64,000 nucleotides of DNA from Pseudomonas fulva 12-X (GTDB taxonomy: Bacteria > Pseudomonadota > Gammaproteobacteria > Pseudomonadales > Pseudomonadaceae), in the NCBI RefSeq assembly GCF_000213805.1, contig NC_015556.1:4856770-4920769 (forward strand), in the 5' to 3' direction. Shown piece after piece: positions 7,399 to 16,190 of the stretch. The notes below the pieces were generated by a model. It saw only the letters and a program-made list of their open reading frames with translations, did no database searches and was not told the DNA's origin. Both the position numbers and the translations under genes were made by a program. Positions within the stretch are counted from its first letter, which is position 1, and every line of letters starts with the position of its first letter.

Positions 7399-10110
7399 AT
7401 GCAGGACCACGACGCACGGATTGCCCGCCTGCTGGCCTTCTACCGCAGCGCCTACCTGGCCGACAGCCGCGACCTCAATCTCGACAATCTCTCCGCACTG
7501 CCGGCAGGCCGCCTGGCCTGGCTCGATGGCCGCGAAGAGCTGGCCAGCGGCGCCCTGCCATTACTGGCGCTGCCACCGGGCATCGGCGCCGAACTGGAGC
7601 GCCAGCAGCGCCTCTATCAACGCGAACTGCAGCTGGTCTACGGCGTGTTGCCGGTATGCGGACGACTCACTGGCGAGGGCGGCCCGTCGACGGCGTTCTG
7701 CGCACCGCTGGTTTACTACGAGGCCAGCCTGAACAACGGCAGCGAAGGCGACGCCCATCTGCTGGCCATCGACCCCAGCCAGCCGCTGGCGAACTGGCGT
7801 CTGCTACGCCAGCTGATCGACGGCGACAATGCCTTGCTCGACGACCTGCCGCTGGCCGATGCACCCATCGACGCCCATGTGCTGGGCGATCTGCTGGGCT
7901 GGATAAGCCAGCGTACGAAGGTGACTGACGTACTCACCGCCAGCGGTTTCCCGGCTCTGGAAGACCAGGATTCGGTGACCAAGGCTCTGCGGCGCCGCAG
8001 CCTGTCGCTGCGCGCCGCGGCCGTCGTCGCGCTGGTGCCACGGGGCAGCGGCAGCCGCGGTATCGTTCATGAGTTGCAGCAATTGCAGGAAACCCGCGAA
8101 TGGTCGGCGCCCTTACGCCAGCTGCTCGGCGAGCCGCAGCCGCCAGCACCTCAGGGTGAAAGCTCGCCCGAAGCCCTGCCGGCCCAGCTCAGCAATGCCC
8201 AGAGCCAGGCGCTGGCCAACGCCGCGCGCTACCCGCTGAGCCAGATTTCCGGCCCGCCTGGCACCGGTAAAAGCTACACCCTGGCCGCCCTGGCGCTGGA
8301 CCGTTATCTGCACGGCGAATCGGTGCTGCTGGTCAGCCGTAGCGCCCAGGCGGTGCGGGTCATCGGCCAGAAACTGCGCGAGGATTTCGGCCTGCGCGAT
8401 GCGGTGCTGGAAAGCGACGGCGGCAGCCTGCAGCAAACCCTGCGCGACCGTCTGGCCAGCCTGCTGCAGGGGCAGGTGCCAGCCACATCGACCGATGTCG
8501 AGCAAGGCCTGCAGCGCGAATTGCGCCACCTGATCAAACTCGAACGGCGCCAGGCCAGGGATCTGGCGACCCGCTGCGGGCAGGCGCTGCGCTGGAGCCG
8601 GCTGATCCTCAAGGCCGAGCGCGGCACCCTGGATGTCGTCAGGCGTCACCTGCTACTGCCCTGGGTGCGCTGGCGTGTGCGCGACAGCGTGCGGCCCTGG
8701 GCGTTGCTCGACGAACTGCGCGACTGCCAGCAGCGTCGTGAGCGCCTGAGCCGTGACTACATCAATGCGCGTCGCGCCTCGAGCCTGGGCGGTCTGCTGG
8801 CGGGCAAGCGCCAGCTGTTCGTGCAGTACAACCAGGCAATTCGCGCCCGCCAGTCGCAACGGCAACTGGCGCTTTTCGAGGACATCAACCCGCAGACGCT
8901 GCTGGCCGCCTTTCCGATCTGGGTGGTGACCCTCGATGAGCTGCACCGCCTGCTGCCGCTCAAGGCCGGGCTGTTCGACGTGATGGTGATGGACGAAGCC
9001 ACCCAGTGCGATATCGCCTCGGCGCTACCGGCCTTCCAGCGTTGCCGCCGCGCGGTGATCACGGGTGATGCCCGGCAGCTGCGCCACCTGTCGTTCCTGT
9101 CGCGCAACCGCGAGGTTCAGTTGCTGCAGCGCAGCGGCCTGCCAAGTGAAGAACGCGAGCGCTGGAGTTACCGCGACAACAGCGTGCTCGACCTGGTGGG
9201 CCTGTACCTGCCGGAGCAGAGCGCGCTGACCTTTCTCGACGAGCATTTTCGCAGCCGCCCGGCGTTGATCCGCTTCAGCAACCAGTGGTTCTACGCCAAC
9301 CGCCTGCGGGTGATGAAGGAGCGCCCGAGCCTGGCCCACTGCGACAGCCTCCAGGTACAGCGCCTGGACGGTGAGCGCGCGCGCAATGGCGTCAACCAGG
9401 TGGAGCTCGAACGCGTGCTGCAGCTGGTCGACGAACACATCACCCGCTACGCCGACAGCCCGGTCAAGCCGAGCATCGGCGTGGTATCGCCGTTTCGCGA
9501 TCAGGTCGACGCGATCCGCCAGCGTATCGCCGATCTCGACCTGCAGCGCCTGCGCGATTTTCGTGTGCTGGTGGATACGCCCTACGGCTTTCAGGGCGAG
9601 GAGCGCGACCTGATGATCATCAGCTTCGCACTCGACGCCAATGCCAGCCAGGCCGCGGCGTACCTGAACCGCCCGGATATGTTCAACGTGGCGATCACCC
9701 GGGCCCGCGAGCGTCAGGTGCTGCTGTTCAGCGGCGACGAACGCCAGCTGCCCACCGACCATCTGCTGCGCCGTTACCTGGAAAGCGCCAGCGAAACGCC
9801 GACGGCCACTCACCAGCAACCCGAGCAGGATGCGTTCGAAACCGCCCTGTGTGCGGCGCTGCAGGCGCACGGCGTGACCACCTGGACTCGTTACCCGCTG
9901 GCTGGCCTGCTGCTCGATGTGTTCTGCCAGCGCGGCGACAAGTGCCTGGCCATTGACCTGATCGGCTTTCCCGGCGAGGGCGAAGGCTTTCTCGAACTGG
10001 AGCGCTACCGCGTGCTGGCACGCGCCGGTCTGGAAGTGTTGCCGCTGAGCTACGGGCTGTGGAGCCAGGAACCGGAGCGCGCGCTGCAGGCACTGCTGCA
10101 GCGCCTGTAG
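7399..10110 (+). CDS. Superfamily 1 DNA/RNA helicase with C-terminal nuclease-like domain
   Basis: This 903-residue protein resembles the Upf1/DNA2-type SF1 helicases. Walker A is GPPGTGKS at residues 285-292 and Walker B is DEATQ near 532. Further motifs are visible: GDARQLRHLSF (motif III), DEHFRSRPALI (IV), GVVSPFRDQVDAIR, YGFQGEERDLMIIS (V) and NVAITRARERQVLLFSG (VI). The last 90 residues (FETALCAALQAHGV ... LLLDVFCQ ... CLAIDLIGF ... LERYRVLARAGLEVLPLSY) look like the small PD-(D/E)xK-type REase domain often fused to such helicases, although the catalytic acids cannot be confirmed by eye. The first 280 residues are not recognised. It is a lone gene, 117 bases after the receiver gene. Substrate unknown; DNA repair or defence are both possible. 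Confidence 0.85.
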   Translation: MQDHDARIARLLAFYRSAYLADSRDLNLDNLSALPAGRLAWLDGREELASGALPLLALPPGIGAELERQQRLYQRELQLVYGVLPVCGRLTGEGGPSTAFCAPLVYYEASLNNGSEGDAHLLAIDPSQPLANWRLLRQLIDGDNALLDDLPLADAPIDAHVLGDLLGWISQRTKVTDVLTASGFPALEDQDSVTKALRRRSLSLRAAAVVALVPRGSGSRGIVHELQQLQETREWSAPLRQLLGEPQPPAPQGESSPEALPAQLSNAQSQALANAARYPLSQISGPPGTGKSYTLAALALDRYLHGESVLLVSRSAQAVRVIGQKLREDFGLRDAVLESDGGSLQQTLRDRLASLLQGQVPATSTDVEQGLQRELRHLIKLERRQARDLATRCGQALRWSRLILKAERGTLDVVRRHLLLPWVRWRVRDSVRPWALLDELRDCQQRRERLSRDYINARRASSLGGLLAGKRQLFVQYNQAIRARQSQRQLALFEDINPQTLLAAFPIWVVTLDELHRLLPLKAGLFDVMVMDEATQCDIASALPAFQRCRRAVITGDARQLRHLSFLSRNREVQLLQRSGLPSEERERWSYRDNSVLDLVGLYLPEQSALTFLDEHFRSRPALIRFSNQWFYANRLRVMKERPSLAHCDSLQVQRLDGERARNGVNQVELERVLQLVDEHITRYADSPVKPSIGVVSPFRDQVDAIRQRIADLDLQRLRDFRVLVDTPYGFQGEERDLMIISFALDANASQAAAYLNRPDMFNVAITRARERQVLLFSGDERQLPTDHLLRRYLESASETPTATHQQPEQDAFETALCAALQAHGVTTWTRYPLAGLLLDVFCQRGDKCLAIDLIGFPGEGEGFLELERYRVLARAGLEVLPLSYGLWSQEPERALQALLQRL

Positions 10111-10201
10111 CCGCGCCGGCACCCGGCCTTAGAAGCTGTTTACGATCCTTATGTGCCCAAATCGACAGGTAGAAGGCAGGAGCGGATATCGCTGCTTTAC
10201 C

Positions 10202-10268
10202 CGTGGGAACGGGCGGGGACGCCCAGTCCATGCCCGTGATTTTTCGCGGGCATGGCCCGCTCCCACAG
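10202..10268. repeat. REP pair (REPIN-like) after the helicase gene
   Basis: Two inverted REP-type units lie in the 235-bp gap between the helicase gene and plpD: GTGGGAACGGGC on the left and TCGCGGGCATGGCCCGCTCCCAC on the right (10245-10267). They belong to the Pseudomonas intergenic REP family (GCGGG...CCCGCTCCCAC). The same unit occurs at 31211-31233, and a degenerate one at 42853-42874. The elements can form hairpins and may stabilise or terminate the convergent transcripts. The rest of the gap shows no gene. Confidence 0.8.
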
Positions 10269-10345
10269 ATACTGCGCCGACGGCTGCTACCGCCACTTTG
10301 TTGCCAAAATCACCGGGTCTGAACTGAAAGTTCATGAACAGGCCC

Positions 10346-12529
10346 TTAGAAGCTGTGGCCAAGGTTCAGGTACAGGGCCTTCTCGTTTTCGTCGTTGAGG
10401 CCGTAGCTGAAATTCAGCGGTCCCAGCGGCGTCTCGTAGCCCAGGAATACGCTCGCCGCGTTGATGTAGCCGCTGTCGAAGGCGTTGTCGTTGTTCCACA
10501 CCCGGCCGCGCTCCAGGGAAGCGCCGAGGTAGAGCGGGAAATCCAGCGGCAGGAACGAGCGCGGCGTCATGCGCCGGTAGTACACCAGCCGCCCGAGGCT
10601 GACGTTCTGCCCGGACAGGGCGTCCTGGCGAAAACCCGAGAGCTGCCGCGCACCGCCCAGTTGGAAGCTGGAGGTGACGATTTCGGCGTCGTCTAGCGTG
10701 CGCCCATAGCGACCACCGATTACCAAGCTGTGGGGCCCATCGCTCAAGGCCTTGTCGAGGTTGACCTGCCATTGCCGGTAACGGTCGTCGGCGCCGAGGC
10801 TGGCGTCGTACTGGCGCAGCTTCACCTCGATCTGCTCGCCCTCGTGGGGGAAGTCGACGTTATCCATGGTGTCGAAGGCGTACTGCAGCTCGTAGTAGCC
10901 CTCGGTAAAGCTGAACTCGGGCTGATCGCGCTCGCCGATGCGTACCTTGGCATCGCCCCAGGCCTGGCCGACGCCAAAACGCAGCTCGCCGTTGTTGGCG
11001 ATCTGCCGGCCGATGTCGAACCCGTAGCCATAGCGCTTTACCCGGTATTCGGCGATGGGATCGTTATCCAGCACCGACTCGACGTTCCAGGCATCGACCC
11101 GCACGCTGGGCGCCACGAACCAGCGCGAGCCGACATCCAGGGGCTGGTAGAACTCGCTGAACAGCTCCTGGCGATCGCCCAACTGCACTCTGGTCAGCCA
11201 CTCGGCACCCAGGCGGTTGATGCCGTTCTTGCGAAAGCTCGCGCCCAGGTTGAAGACGCTGTCGCCGTTGAAATCGTCGGAGAGGTTCAGGCCCAGACGC
11301 AGGTAGTCGGTGCCGGTGCGTTTTTCCCGCGCATCGATCACCAGAGTGTTGCGCTCGTCGCGGCTGACCACCCGATACTGCACGCGCTCGAAGTAATCCA
11401 GGCCGTACAGGGTGCCCATGTCGCGCTGCAGCCTGGCCATGTCCAGCTGCTCGCCGATGGGCTGGCGGATGTAGTTGCGGATCACCTCGTCGCCGACCTT
11501 GGAGTCGTTGTCCACCTCGATGGCGTGGATCACCGGAGCGCGCTGCTGGGCGCTGCGTGCCAGGGTCAGCGCCGGGTTGCCGCCACCTCGACGCACCAGC
11601 TGCGCAAGGCGCGGCTGCAGCACCTTTGCAGCCTGATAACCGGCCTCGATCAGTTCCTCGCTACGGCCAAAGTCGGTGACCTCGAAGCCCGTCATGTTCG
11701 GCTGCACCAGCACGTCGCTGTCGCGCAGCGTCGCCAGCTGCTGCTCGGAATTGCGCCGCGTCATCATGGTGGTCGACTGGTTGAGCACGTCGACCACGGT
11801 GAGCAGCTCCTTGCGCGGTTTCAGCGGCGTACCGATGTCGACGACGATGACCCGGTCAACGCCCATGTCGCGCGCCACGTCGACGGGAATGTTGTCGACC
11901 ATGCCGCCATCGACCAGCAGGCGACCGTCCAGCTCGACCGGCGCGAACACTGCGGGGATCGACATACTGGCGCGGATTACCTGGGGCAGATGACCGCTGC
12001 GAAACACCACCTTCTCGTCGTTGGCGATATCGGTAGCCACGGCACGGAACGGAATCGGCAGGCGGTCGAAGTCGCGCACGTCGCTGCTGCGCACCAGCAG
12101 GCGTTCGAGCAGCAGCGCCAGGTTCTGGCCCTGGATCACGCCCAGTGGCAGGCCGAGGCTGCCGTCGTCACGAAAGCTCAGGCGCTGCTTGATCAGGAAA
12201 TCGCGGTCATCCTGCTTGCGGCGAAACGGCACGTCGGTGCGCGGCGGATCATCGGAGAGCACCTCGCGCCAGTCCATGGTCAGCGCTACCTGCTCCAGTT
12301 CAGCAACGCTGTAACCCGAGGCATACAGGCCGCCGATCACCGCCCCCATGCTGGTGCCGGCGATGGCGTCGATGCGCACGCCCTGCTCCTCGAGCGCCTT
12401 GATCACGCCGATATGCGCCAGCCCGCGCGCCGCGCCGCCAGACAGCACCAGGCCGACCCTGGGCTGGGCGTCCTGAGCGATAGCGAGCAGAGGGGTCAGC
12501 AGGAGCAGCAGAACGAGCAGACGACGCAT
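10346..12529 (-). CDS. plpD: PlpD-type patatin phospholipase autotransporter (type Vd)
   Basis: The protein has 727 residues, matching PlpD of Pseudomonas. A signal peptide (residues 1-19) is followed by a patatin lipase domain: oxyanion hole SGGAARG (30-36), nucleophile S60 in GTSMG, and catalytic Asp D207 in VDGG. A POTRA-like domain follows (about 335-410), then a 16-strand-type beta barrel (YLRLGLNLSDDF to the end) finishing in the terminal Phe (LNLGHSF) expected for outer-membrane insertion. PlpD-type proteins hydrolyse phospholipids (A1 activity) and are secreted by their own barrel. All catalytic residues are present. It is transcribed alone, towards the helicase gene and convergent with it. 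Confidence 0.95.
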   Translation of the reverse strand: MRRLLVLLLLLTPLLAIAQDAQPRVGLVLSGGAARGLAHIGVIKALEEQGVRIDAIAGTSMGAVIGGLYASGYSVAELEQVALTMDWREVLSDDPPRTDVPFRRKQDDRDFLIKQRLSFRDDGSLGLPLGVIQGQNLALLLERLLVRSSDVRDFDRLPIPFRAVATDIANDEKVVFRSGHLPQVIRASMSIPAVFAPVELDGRLLVDGGMVDNIPVDVARDMGVDRVIVVDIGTPLKPRKELLTVVDVLNQSTTMMTRRNSEQQLATLRDSDVLVQPNMTGFEVTDFGRSEELIEAGYQAAKVLQPRLAQLVRRGGGNPALTLARSAQQRAPVIHAIEVDNDSKVGDEVIRNYIRQPIGEQLDMARLQRDMGTLYGLDYFERVQYRVVSRDERNTLVIDAREKRTGTDYLRLGLNLSDDFNGDSVFNLGASFRKNGINRLGAEWLTRVQLGDRQELFSEFYQPLDVGSRWFVAPSVRVDAWNVESVLDNDPIAEYRVKRYGYGFDIGRQIANNGELRFGVGQAWGDAKVRIGERDQPEFSFTEGYYELQYAFDTMDNVDFPHEGEQIEVKLRQYDASLGADDRYRQWQVNLDKALSDGPHSLVIGGRYGRTLDDAEIVTSSFQLGGARQLSGFRQDALSGQNVSLGRLVYYRRMTPRSFLPLDFPLYLGASLERGRVWNNDNAFDSGYINAASVFLGYETPLGPLNFSYGLNDENEKALYLNLGHSF

Positions 12530-12615
12530 GGCACATCCCTGGCGTTGGGCGAAAAGGCGCCATTATAGGAGCCTCGATGCCAGGGATGCGCGCCGTGCGA
12601 ACGCCTGTGTCGCAA

Positions 12616-12804
12616 TCAGTGCAGGCGGCGCGACTCACCCGTGAAGGGATCGTGAAAGCTGGAGATTTCCGACTGCAGACGGCGATTCTCGCCATAGGCC
12701 TCGATGGCGCGGCGGTAACGCATGCGCTGCTCGTCGAGCAGCTTGCGTCGGGCTTTCACCACGCTCTGTTCCGGGTGCAACGCTTCGTCCACATGGCGCG
12801 CCAT
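12616..12804 (-). CDS. Short conserved-type hypothetical protein
   Basis: This 62-residue, very polar protein is rich in Arg and Glu (KARRKLLDEQRMRYRRAIEAYGENRRLQSE) and is probably one long helix. It has no signal peptide or membrane segment. An AACCTGGAGA ribosome site lies just before the ATG. It is 86 bases upstream of plpD on the same strand. I recall a similar small gene beside plpD in other Pseudomonas, but cannot verify this. No function can be assigned; a coiled-coil or nucleic-acid-associated role would fit the composition. Confidence 0.6.
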   Translation of the reverse strand: MARHVDEALHPEQSVVKARRKLLDEQRMRYRRAIEAYGENRRLQSEISSFHDPFTGESRRLH

Positions 12805-12945
12805 GGCAGGTCTCCAGGTTGGTTACGGGAGACCAGCTTCAGTGAAGGTGATGAAGCTTTAACGGCAAGTAGATGAAAGAACAGTGACAACCCAGCTGCC
12901 AACCTAGAACGCGTTGCCGCCCAGCCGTCTACACAGACCTTATCT

Positions 12946-13218
12946 CTACATATTCCTGTTCAATACTCGCACGCCGTCCACCGGTAACAACACGGTATCC
13001 AGCGCCATATCCACCGGCAGGGACACCAGTAAAATCGGGCATGCAAAAAACATCCAGCAGTAGAGATCGCCCGTCGCTTCCACGGTCTTGTTGGTCGCCG
13101 GGTACAAATCGGTTCTCGCATCTGATCCGAGTCGCGTCACCACGCTGCTACAACCAACCAACATGCTGATCAGGCCGATGCTTACGCCTGACCTTAAAAC
13201 CCACGTCATCCTTGACAT
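12946..13218 (-). CDS. YceK/YidQ-family lipoprotein
   Basis: This 90-residue protein has a lipoprotein signal peptide with lipobox LVGC (Cys at about residue 23). A body of the YceK/YidQ type follows: YPATNKTVEATGDLYCW, then CPILLVSLPVDMALDTVLLPVD. The family is of unknown function and sits in the cell envelope. I chose the ATG at 13218, since the TTG one codon earlier is unlikely. It begins 7 bases after the hexR stop on the same strand, so it is probably co-transcribed with hexR. Confidence 0.8.
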   Translation of the reverse strand: MSRMTWVLRSGVSIGLISMLVGCSSVVTRLGSDARTDLYPATNKTVEATGDLYCWMFFACPILLVSLPVDMALDTVLLPVDGVRVLNRNM

Positions 13219-13225
13219 CAAAACT

Positions 13226-14092
13226 CTACTCTTCCGTAGTGCGTACCGACTTGGCCGACAGGCGCAGGCTACGCAGGCTGCGTTTGACGCTTTTCAAGTG
13301 GTTGACCAGGCTCGGGCCGCGGGCCATGGCCACGCCCATGGCGAGCACGTCTATCACCACCAGGTGGGCGATACGCGAGGCCAGCGGTGTATAGATCTCG
13401 GTGTCTTCCTGCACGTCGATGGCAAGGTTCACCGTGGCCAGCTCGGCCAGCGGCGTCTGGCCCGGGCACAGCGCGATCAGCGAAGCGCCGGCCTCGCGTA
13501 CCACGTTGGCGGTGATCAGCAGGTCCTTGGAGCGCCCGGACTGGGAAATGCACACGGCCACGTCGGTCGGCTTGAGGGTGATGGCCGACATCGCCTGCAT
13601 GTGCGGATCGGAATAGGCCGCGGCATTGAGCAACAGGCGGAAGAACTTGTGCTGGGCGTCGGCGGCCACTGCGCCCGAGGCGCCGAAACCGTAGAACTCG
13701 ATACGCTGCGCCTGGGAGCAGACGGCGATGGCCTTCTCCAGCGCCACCGGATCGAGCTTCTCGCGCACCTCCATCAGCGTGTGCAGGGTGGTGTCGAAGA
13801 TCTTCATGCTGAAGTCGGCGACCGAGTCGTCCTCGTGGATCGCGAACTGGCCGAAGCTGGCACCGGCGGCCAGACTCTGCGCCAGCTTGAGCTTGAGATC
13901 CTGAAAGCCGCTGCAACCGATGGCGCGGCAAAAGCGCACGATGGTCGGCTCGCTGATGCCCACCGAGTGGGCCAGTTCGGCCATGGAGCTGTGCATGACT
14001 GCAGCCGGATCGAGGAGCACATGATCGGCCACCTTGAGTTCCGACTTGCGCAGGAGGTGACGTGACTGGGCGATGTGCTGCAACAAATTCAC
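13226..14092 (-). CDS. hexR: HexR, RpiR/MurR-family repressor of carbon metabolism
   Basis: The protein has about 288 residues, with an N-terminal HTH of the RpiR type (HSVGISEPTIVRFCRAIGCSGFQDLKL) and a C-terminal SIS sugar-phosphate-binding domain (about 120-250, with YGFGASGAVAADAQHKFFRL and CISQSGRSKDLL). In Pseudomonas HexR represses the Entner-Doudoroff and zwf genes and is released by KDPG. It is divergent from zwf with a palindromic operator between them, the classic arrangement. The start is uncertain: the homologous N-terminus (NLLQHIAQSRHLLRKSE) begins at the GTG at 14092, but the frame stays open to an ATG at 14137. Neither has a strong ribosome site. Confidence 0.93.
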   Translation of the reverse strand: MNLLQHIAQSRHLLRKSELKVADHVLLDPAAVMHSSMAELAHSVGISEPTIVRFCRAIGCSGFQDLKLKLAQSLAAGASFGQFAIHEDDSVADFSMKIFDTTLHTLMEVREKLDPVALEKAIAVCSQAQRIEFYGFGASGAVAADAQHKFFRLLLNAAAYSDPHMQAMSAITLKPTDVAVCISQSGRSKDLLITANVVREAGASLIALCPGQTPLAELATVNLAIDVQEDTEIYTPLASRIAHLVVIDVLAMGVAMARGPSLVNHLKSVKRSLRSLRLSAKSVRTTEE

Positions 14093-14190
14093 TGGCGGGG
14101 ACTCGACTGGCAAAGGATGGTAACGCCGGCTGGACATTGAAGCGCCGCGACTCGGTTATGATCGAGGGACGCCGCCGGGCTGTAGTGATC

Positions 14191-14207
14191 TTGTAGTTAT
14201 ACTACAA
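14191..14207. promoter_or_regulatory. HexR operator in the hexR-zwf intergenic region
   Basis: The perfect palindrome TTGTAGTTATACTACAA sits in the 155-bp divergent region between hexR and zwf. It fits the reported HexR pattern of TTGT and ACAA half-sites separated by a short spacer. The centre contains TATACT (14198-14203), a good candidate for the zwf -10 box, so bound HexR would block the promoter directly. The partial half-site TGTAGT occurs just upstream (14181-14186). Confidence 0.8.
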
Positions 14208-14247
14208 GCCTGGCGACCTCGCACGGACAAACCGAATCGGAGTTCCC

Positions 14248-15702
14248 ATGCAGAGCAATTGCTGCGACATGCTGGTATTCGGCGGCACGGGCGACCTCGC
14301 CCTGCACAAGCTGCTTCCGGCCCTCTATTACTTGCATCGTGGCGGTCGCCTGCACCGCGATACGCGCATCCTCGCCCTCGCCCGCAGCCCCCATACGCGG
14401 GCCGCCTACCAGGCCCTCGCCGAGCGCCATTGCCGCGCCCAGGTGGCCCGCGCCGATTTCGACGATGACATCTGGCGCAGCTTCGCCGAGCGTCTCGACT
14501 ACTTCCCGATGGACGCCTCGCAGAGCGCCGACTTCGGCCGCCTGGCCAAGGCGCTGGGTAGCGACCGGGAGCGCGTGCGGGTCTACTACCTGGCCACCGC
14601 GCCAGACCTGTTCGAAGCCATCGCCACCCACCTCAAGGTCGCTGGCCTGGCTGTCGCGGGCGCGCGTATCGTGCTGGAAAAGCCCATCGGCCATTCGCTG
14701 CAATCGGCCCAGGCGATCAACGCCGGCATTGGTGCGGTGTTCGACGAATCCCAGGTGTTTCGTATCGACCACTACCTGGGCAAGGAGACCGTGCAGAACC
14801 TGATGGCGCTGCGCTTCGCCAACGCGCTGTTCGAGCCGGTGTGGCGGGCCGGGCATATCGATCATGTACAGATCAGCGTATGCGAGACCCTGGGTGTGGA
14901 AAATCGCGGCGCCTACTACGACAACGCCGGCGCCATGCGCGACATGATCCAGAACCACCTGTTGCAGCTGCTCTGCCTGGTGGCCATGGAGGCGCCGGTG
15001 CGCTTCGATGCCGAGTCAGTGCGCAACGAGAAGGTGAAGATTCTCGAAGCCCTCAAACCCATCACCGGCCAGGACGTGCGCGACAAGACTGTGCGCGGCC
15101 AGTACACCGCCGGCAAGATTGGTGGCCAGGAAGTGCCCGCCTACTACTTCGAGAAGAACGTCGATAACGACAGCGACACCGAAACCTTCGTCGCCGTGCA
15201 GGCCGAGATCAACAACTGGCGCTGGGCCGGCGTGCCCTTCTACCTGCGCACCGGCAAGCGGCTGGCCCGCAAGACCTCGGAAATCCTCATTCAATTCAAG
15301 CCCGTGCCGCACCAGCTGTTCGGCAATGGCCAGGCCAACCAGTTGCTGATCCGTCTGCAGCCCGAAGAACGCATCAGCCTGCAACTGATGGCCAAGAACC
15401 CGGGCAAGGGCATGCGCCTGCAGCCGGTGGAACTGGACCTGAACCTGGCCGATGCCTTCAACAAGCAGCGCCGCTGGGACGCCTATGAGCGGCTGCTACT
15501 GGATGTGATCGAGGGCGACTCCACGCTGTTCATGCGCCGCGATGAGGTAGAGGCTGCCTGGCAATGGGTCGACCCGATCATCAAGGGCTGGCAGCAGCAC
15601 TACCAGAGCCCTCGCCCCTACGCAGCGGGCAGCAACGGCCCTGAACAACTCGAGCACCTGCTGGAGCGACATGGCCGACAGTGGATCGAGGAAGCTGAAT
15701 AA
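14248..15702 (+). CDS. zwf: Glucose-6-phosphate 1-dehydrogenase
   Basis: The 484-residue enzyme oxidises glucose 6-phosphate to 6-phosphogluconolactone with NAD(P)+, the entry to the Entner-Doudoroff and pentose phosphate pathways. The N-terminal Rossmann motif is FGGTGDLA (residues 11-18). The active-site signature RIDHYLGKE begins at residue 172 with the catalytic His pair partner. The EKP substrate motif (VLEKPIGHSL) and the C-terminal domain (NNWRWAGVPFYLRTGKRL) are intact. It is controlled by HexR through the operator upstream. In most Pseudomonas pgl and eda follow in the same operon, but here a hairpin and an AT-rich region follow instead. Confidence 0.97.
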   Translation: MQSNCCDMLVFGGTGDLALHKLLPALYYLHRGGRLHRDTRILALARSPHTRAAYQALAERHCRAQVARADFDDDIWRSFAERLDYFPMDASQSADFGRLAKALGSDRERVRVYYLATAPDLFEAIATHLKVAGLAVAGARIVLEKPIGHSLQSAQAINAGIGAVFDESQVFRIDHYLGKETVQNLMALRFANALFEPVWRAGHIDHVQISVCETLGVENRGAYYDNAGAMRDMIQNHLLQLLCLVAMEAPVRFDAESVRNEKVKILEALKPITGQDVRDKTVRGQYTAGKIGGQEVPAYYFEKNVDNDSDTETFVAVQAEINNWRWAGVPFYLRTGKRLARKTSEILIQFKPVPHQLFGNGQANQLLIRLQPEERISLQLMAKNPGKGMRLQPVELDLNLADAFNKQRRWDAYERLLLDVIEGDSTLFMRRDEVEAAWQWVDPIIKGWQQHYQSPRPYAAGSNGPEQLEHLLERHGRQWIEEAE

Positions 15703-15710
15703 AGCATCAC

Positions 15711-15741
15711 ATCAGCGAACTGCTATCAGCAGCTCGCTGAT
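15711..15741. terminator. Strong hairpin just after zwf
   Basis: ATCAGCGA (15711-15718) pairs with TCGCTGAT (15734-15741), and inside it CTGCT (15720-15724) pairs with AGCAG (15728-15732) around an ATC loop, with one mismatch. It begins 8 bases after the zwf stop. There is no T-run after it, so it is a hairpin with possible terminator or mRNA-stabilising function rather than a canonical intrinsic terminator. Confidence 0.55.
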
Positions 15742-16190
15742 GATGTCAGTCGGTAATACCTTCATATGGCTGTAAGTATTTAGCCATTTTCCAAGCGCTA
15801 TATAAGCGTTTTCCGACTAGATAATCTGAACTTTCTATTTCTGATTCTGCTGAAATAACTACACACCTTTTCAAGCCGATTTGAATTATTTTAATTTAAT
15901 AAAATTAATCGAATCACCTAGCCCAAAATAAAATAACTATTTAATTAAAAAACAGGCACTTGAATTTAATTAGATAACTAAAGATGAATAATTATTTTGT
16001 TTTAAATACCAAAATACGCAAATAGATCGTAATTTTTATAACTAATCGACATTAAAAATACCTTTAAAAAAAGTTCTCTCCCGCTACGTTTAAACCTTGT
16101 CGAGTTCCATCCAGCGCAATGCTGTATCGGCTTTGCCTGTGCAGAGAACGCAACTCGCCAAGTTTGAAGTCAGGTAATGGGAGATGCTTC
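15742..16190. other. AT-rich non-coding region upstream of the adhesin
   Basis: About 450 bases contain no credible gene and are far more AT-rich than the rest of the window, especially 15840-16090 (long runs of A, T and TTAA). The region probably holds the promoter and regulatory sites of the giant adhesin gene. In Pseudomonas such tracts are typical targets of MvaT/MvaU-type xenogeneic silencers. I cannot point to a specific promoter with confidence. Confidence 0.6.

Noticed and set aside
10129..10362. Open frame of 77 codons over the REP pair
   Set aside because: It lies on the repeat element and has no start context or protein features.
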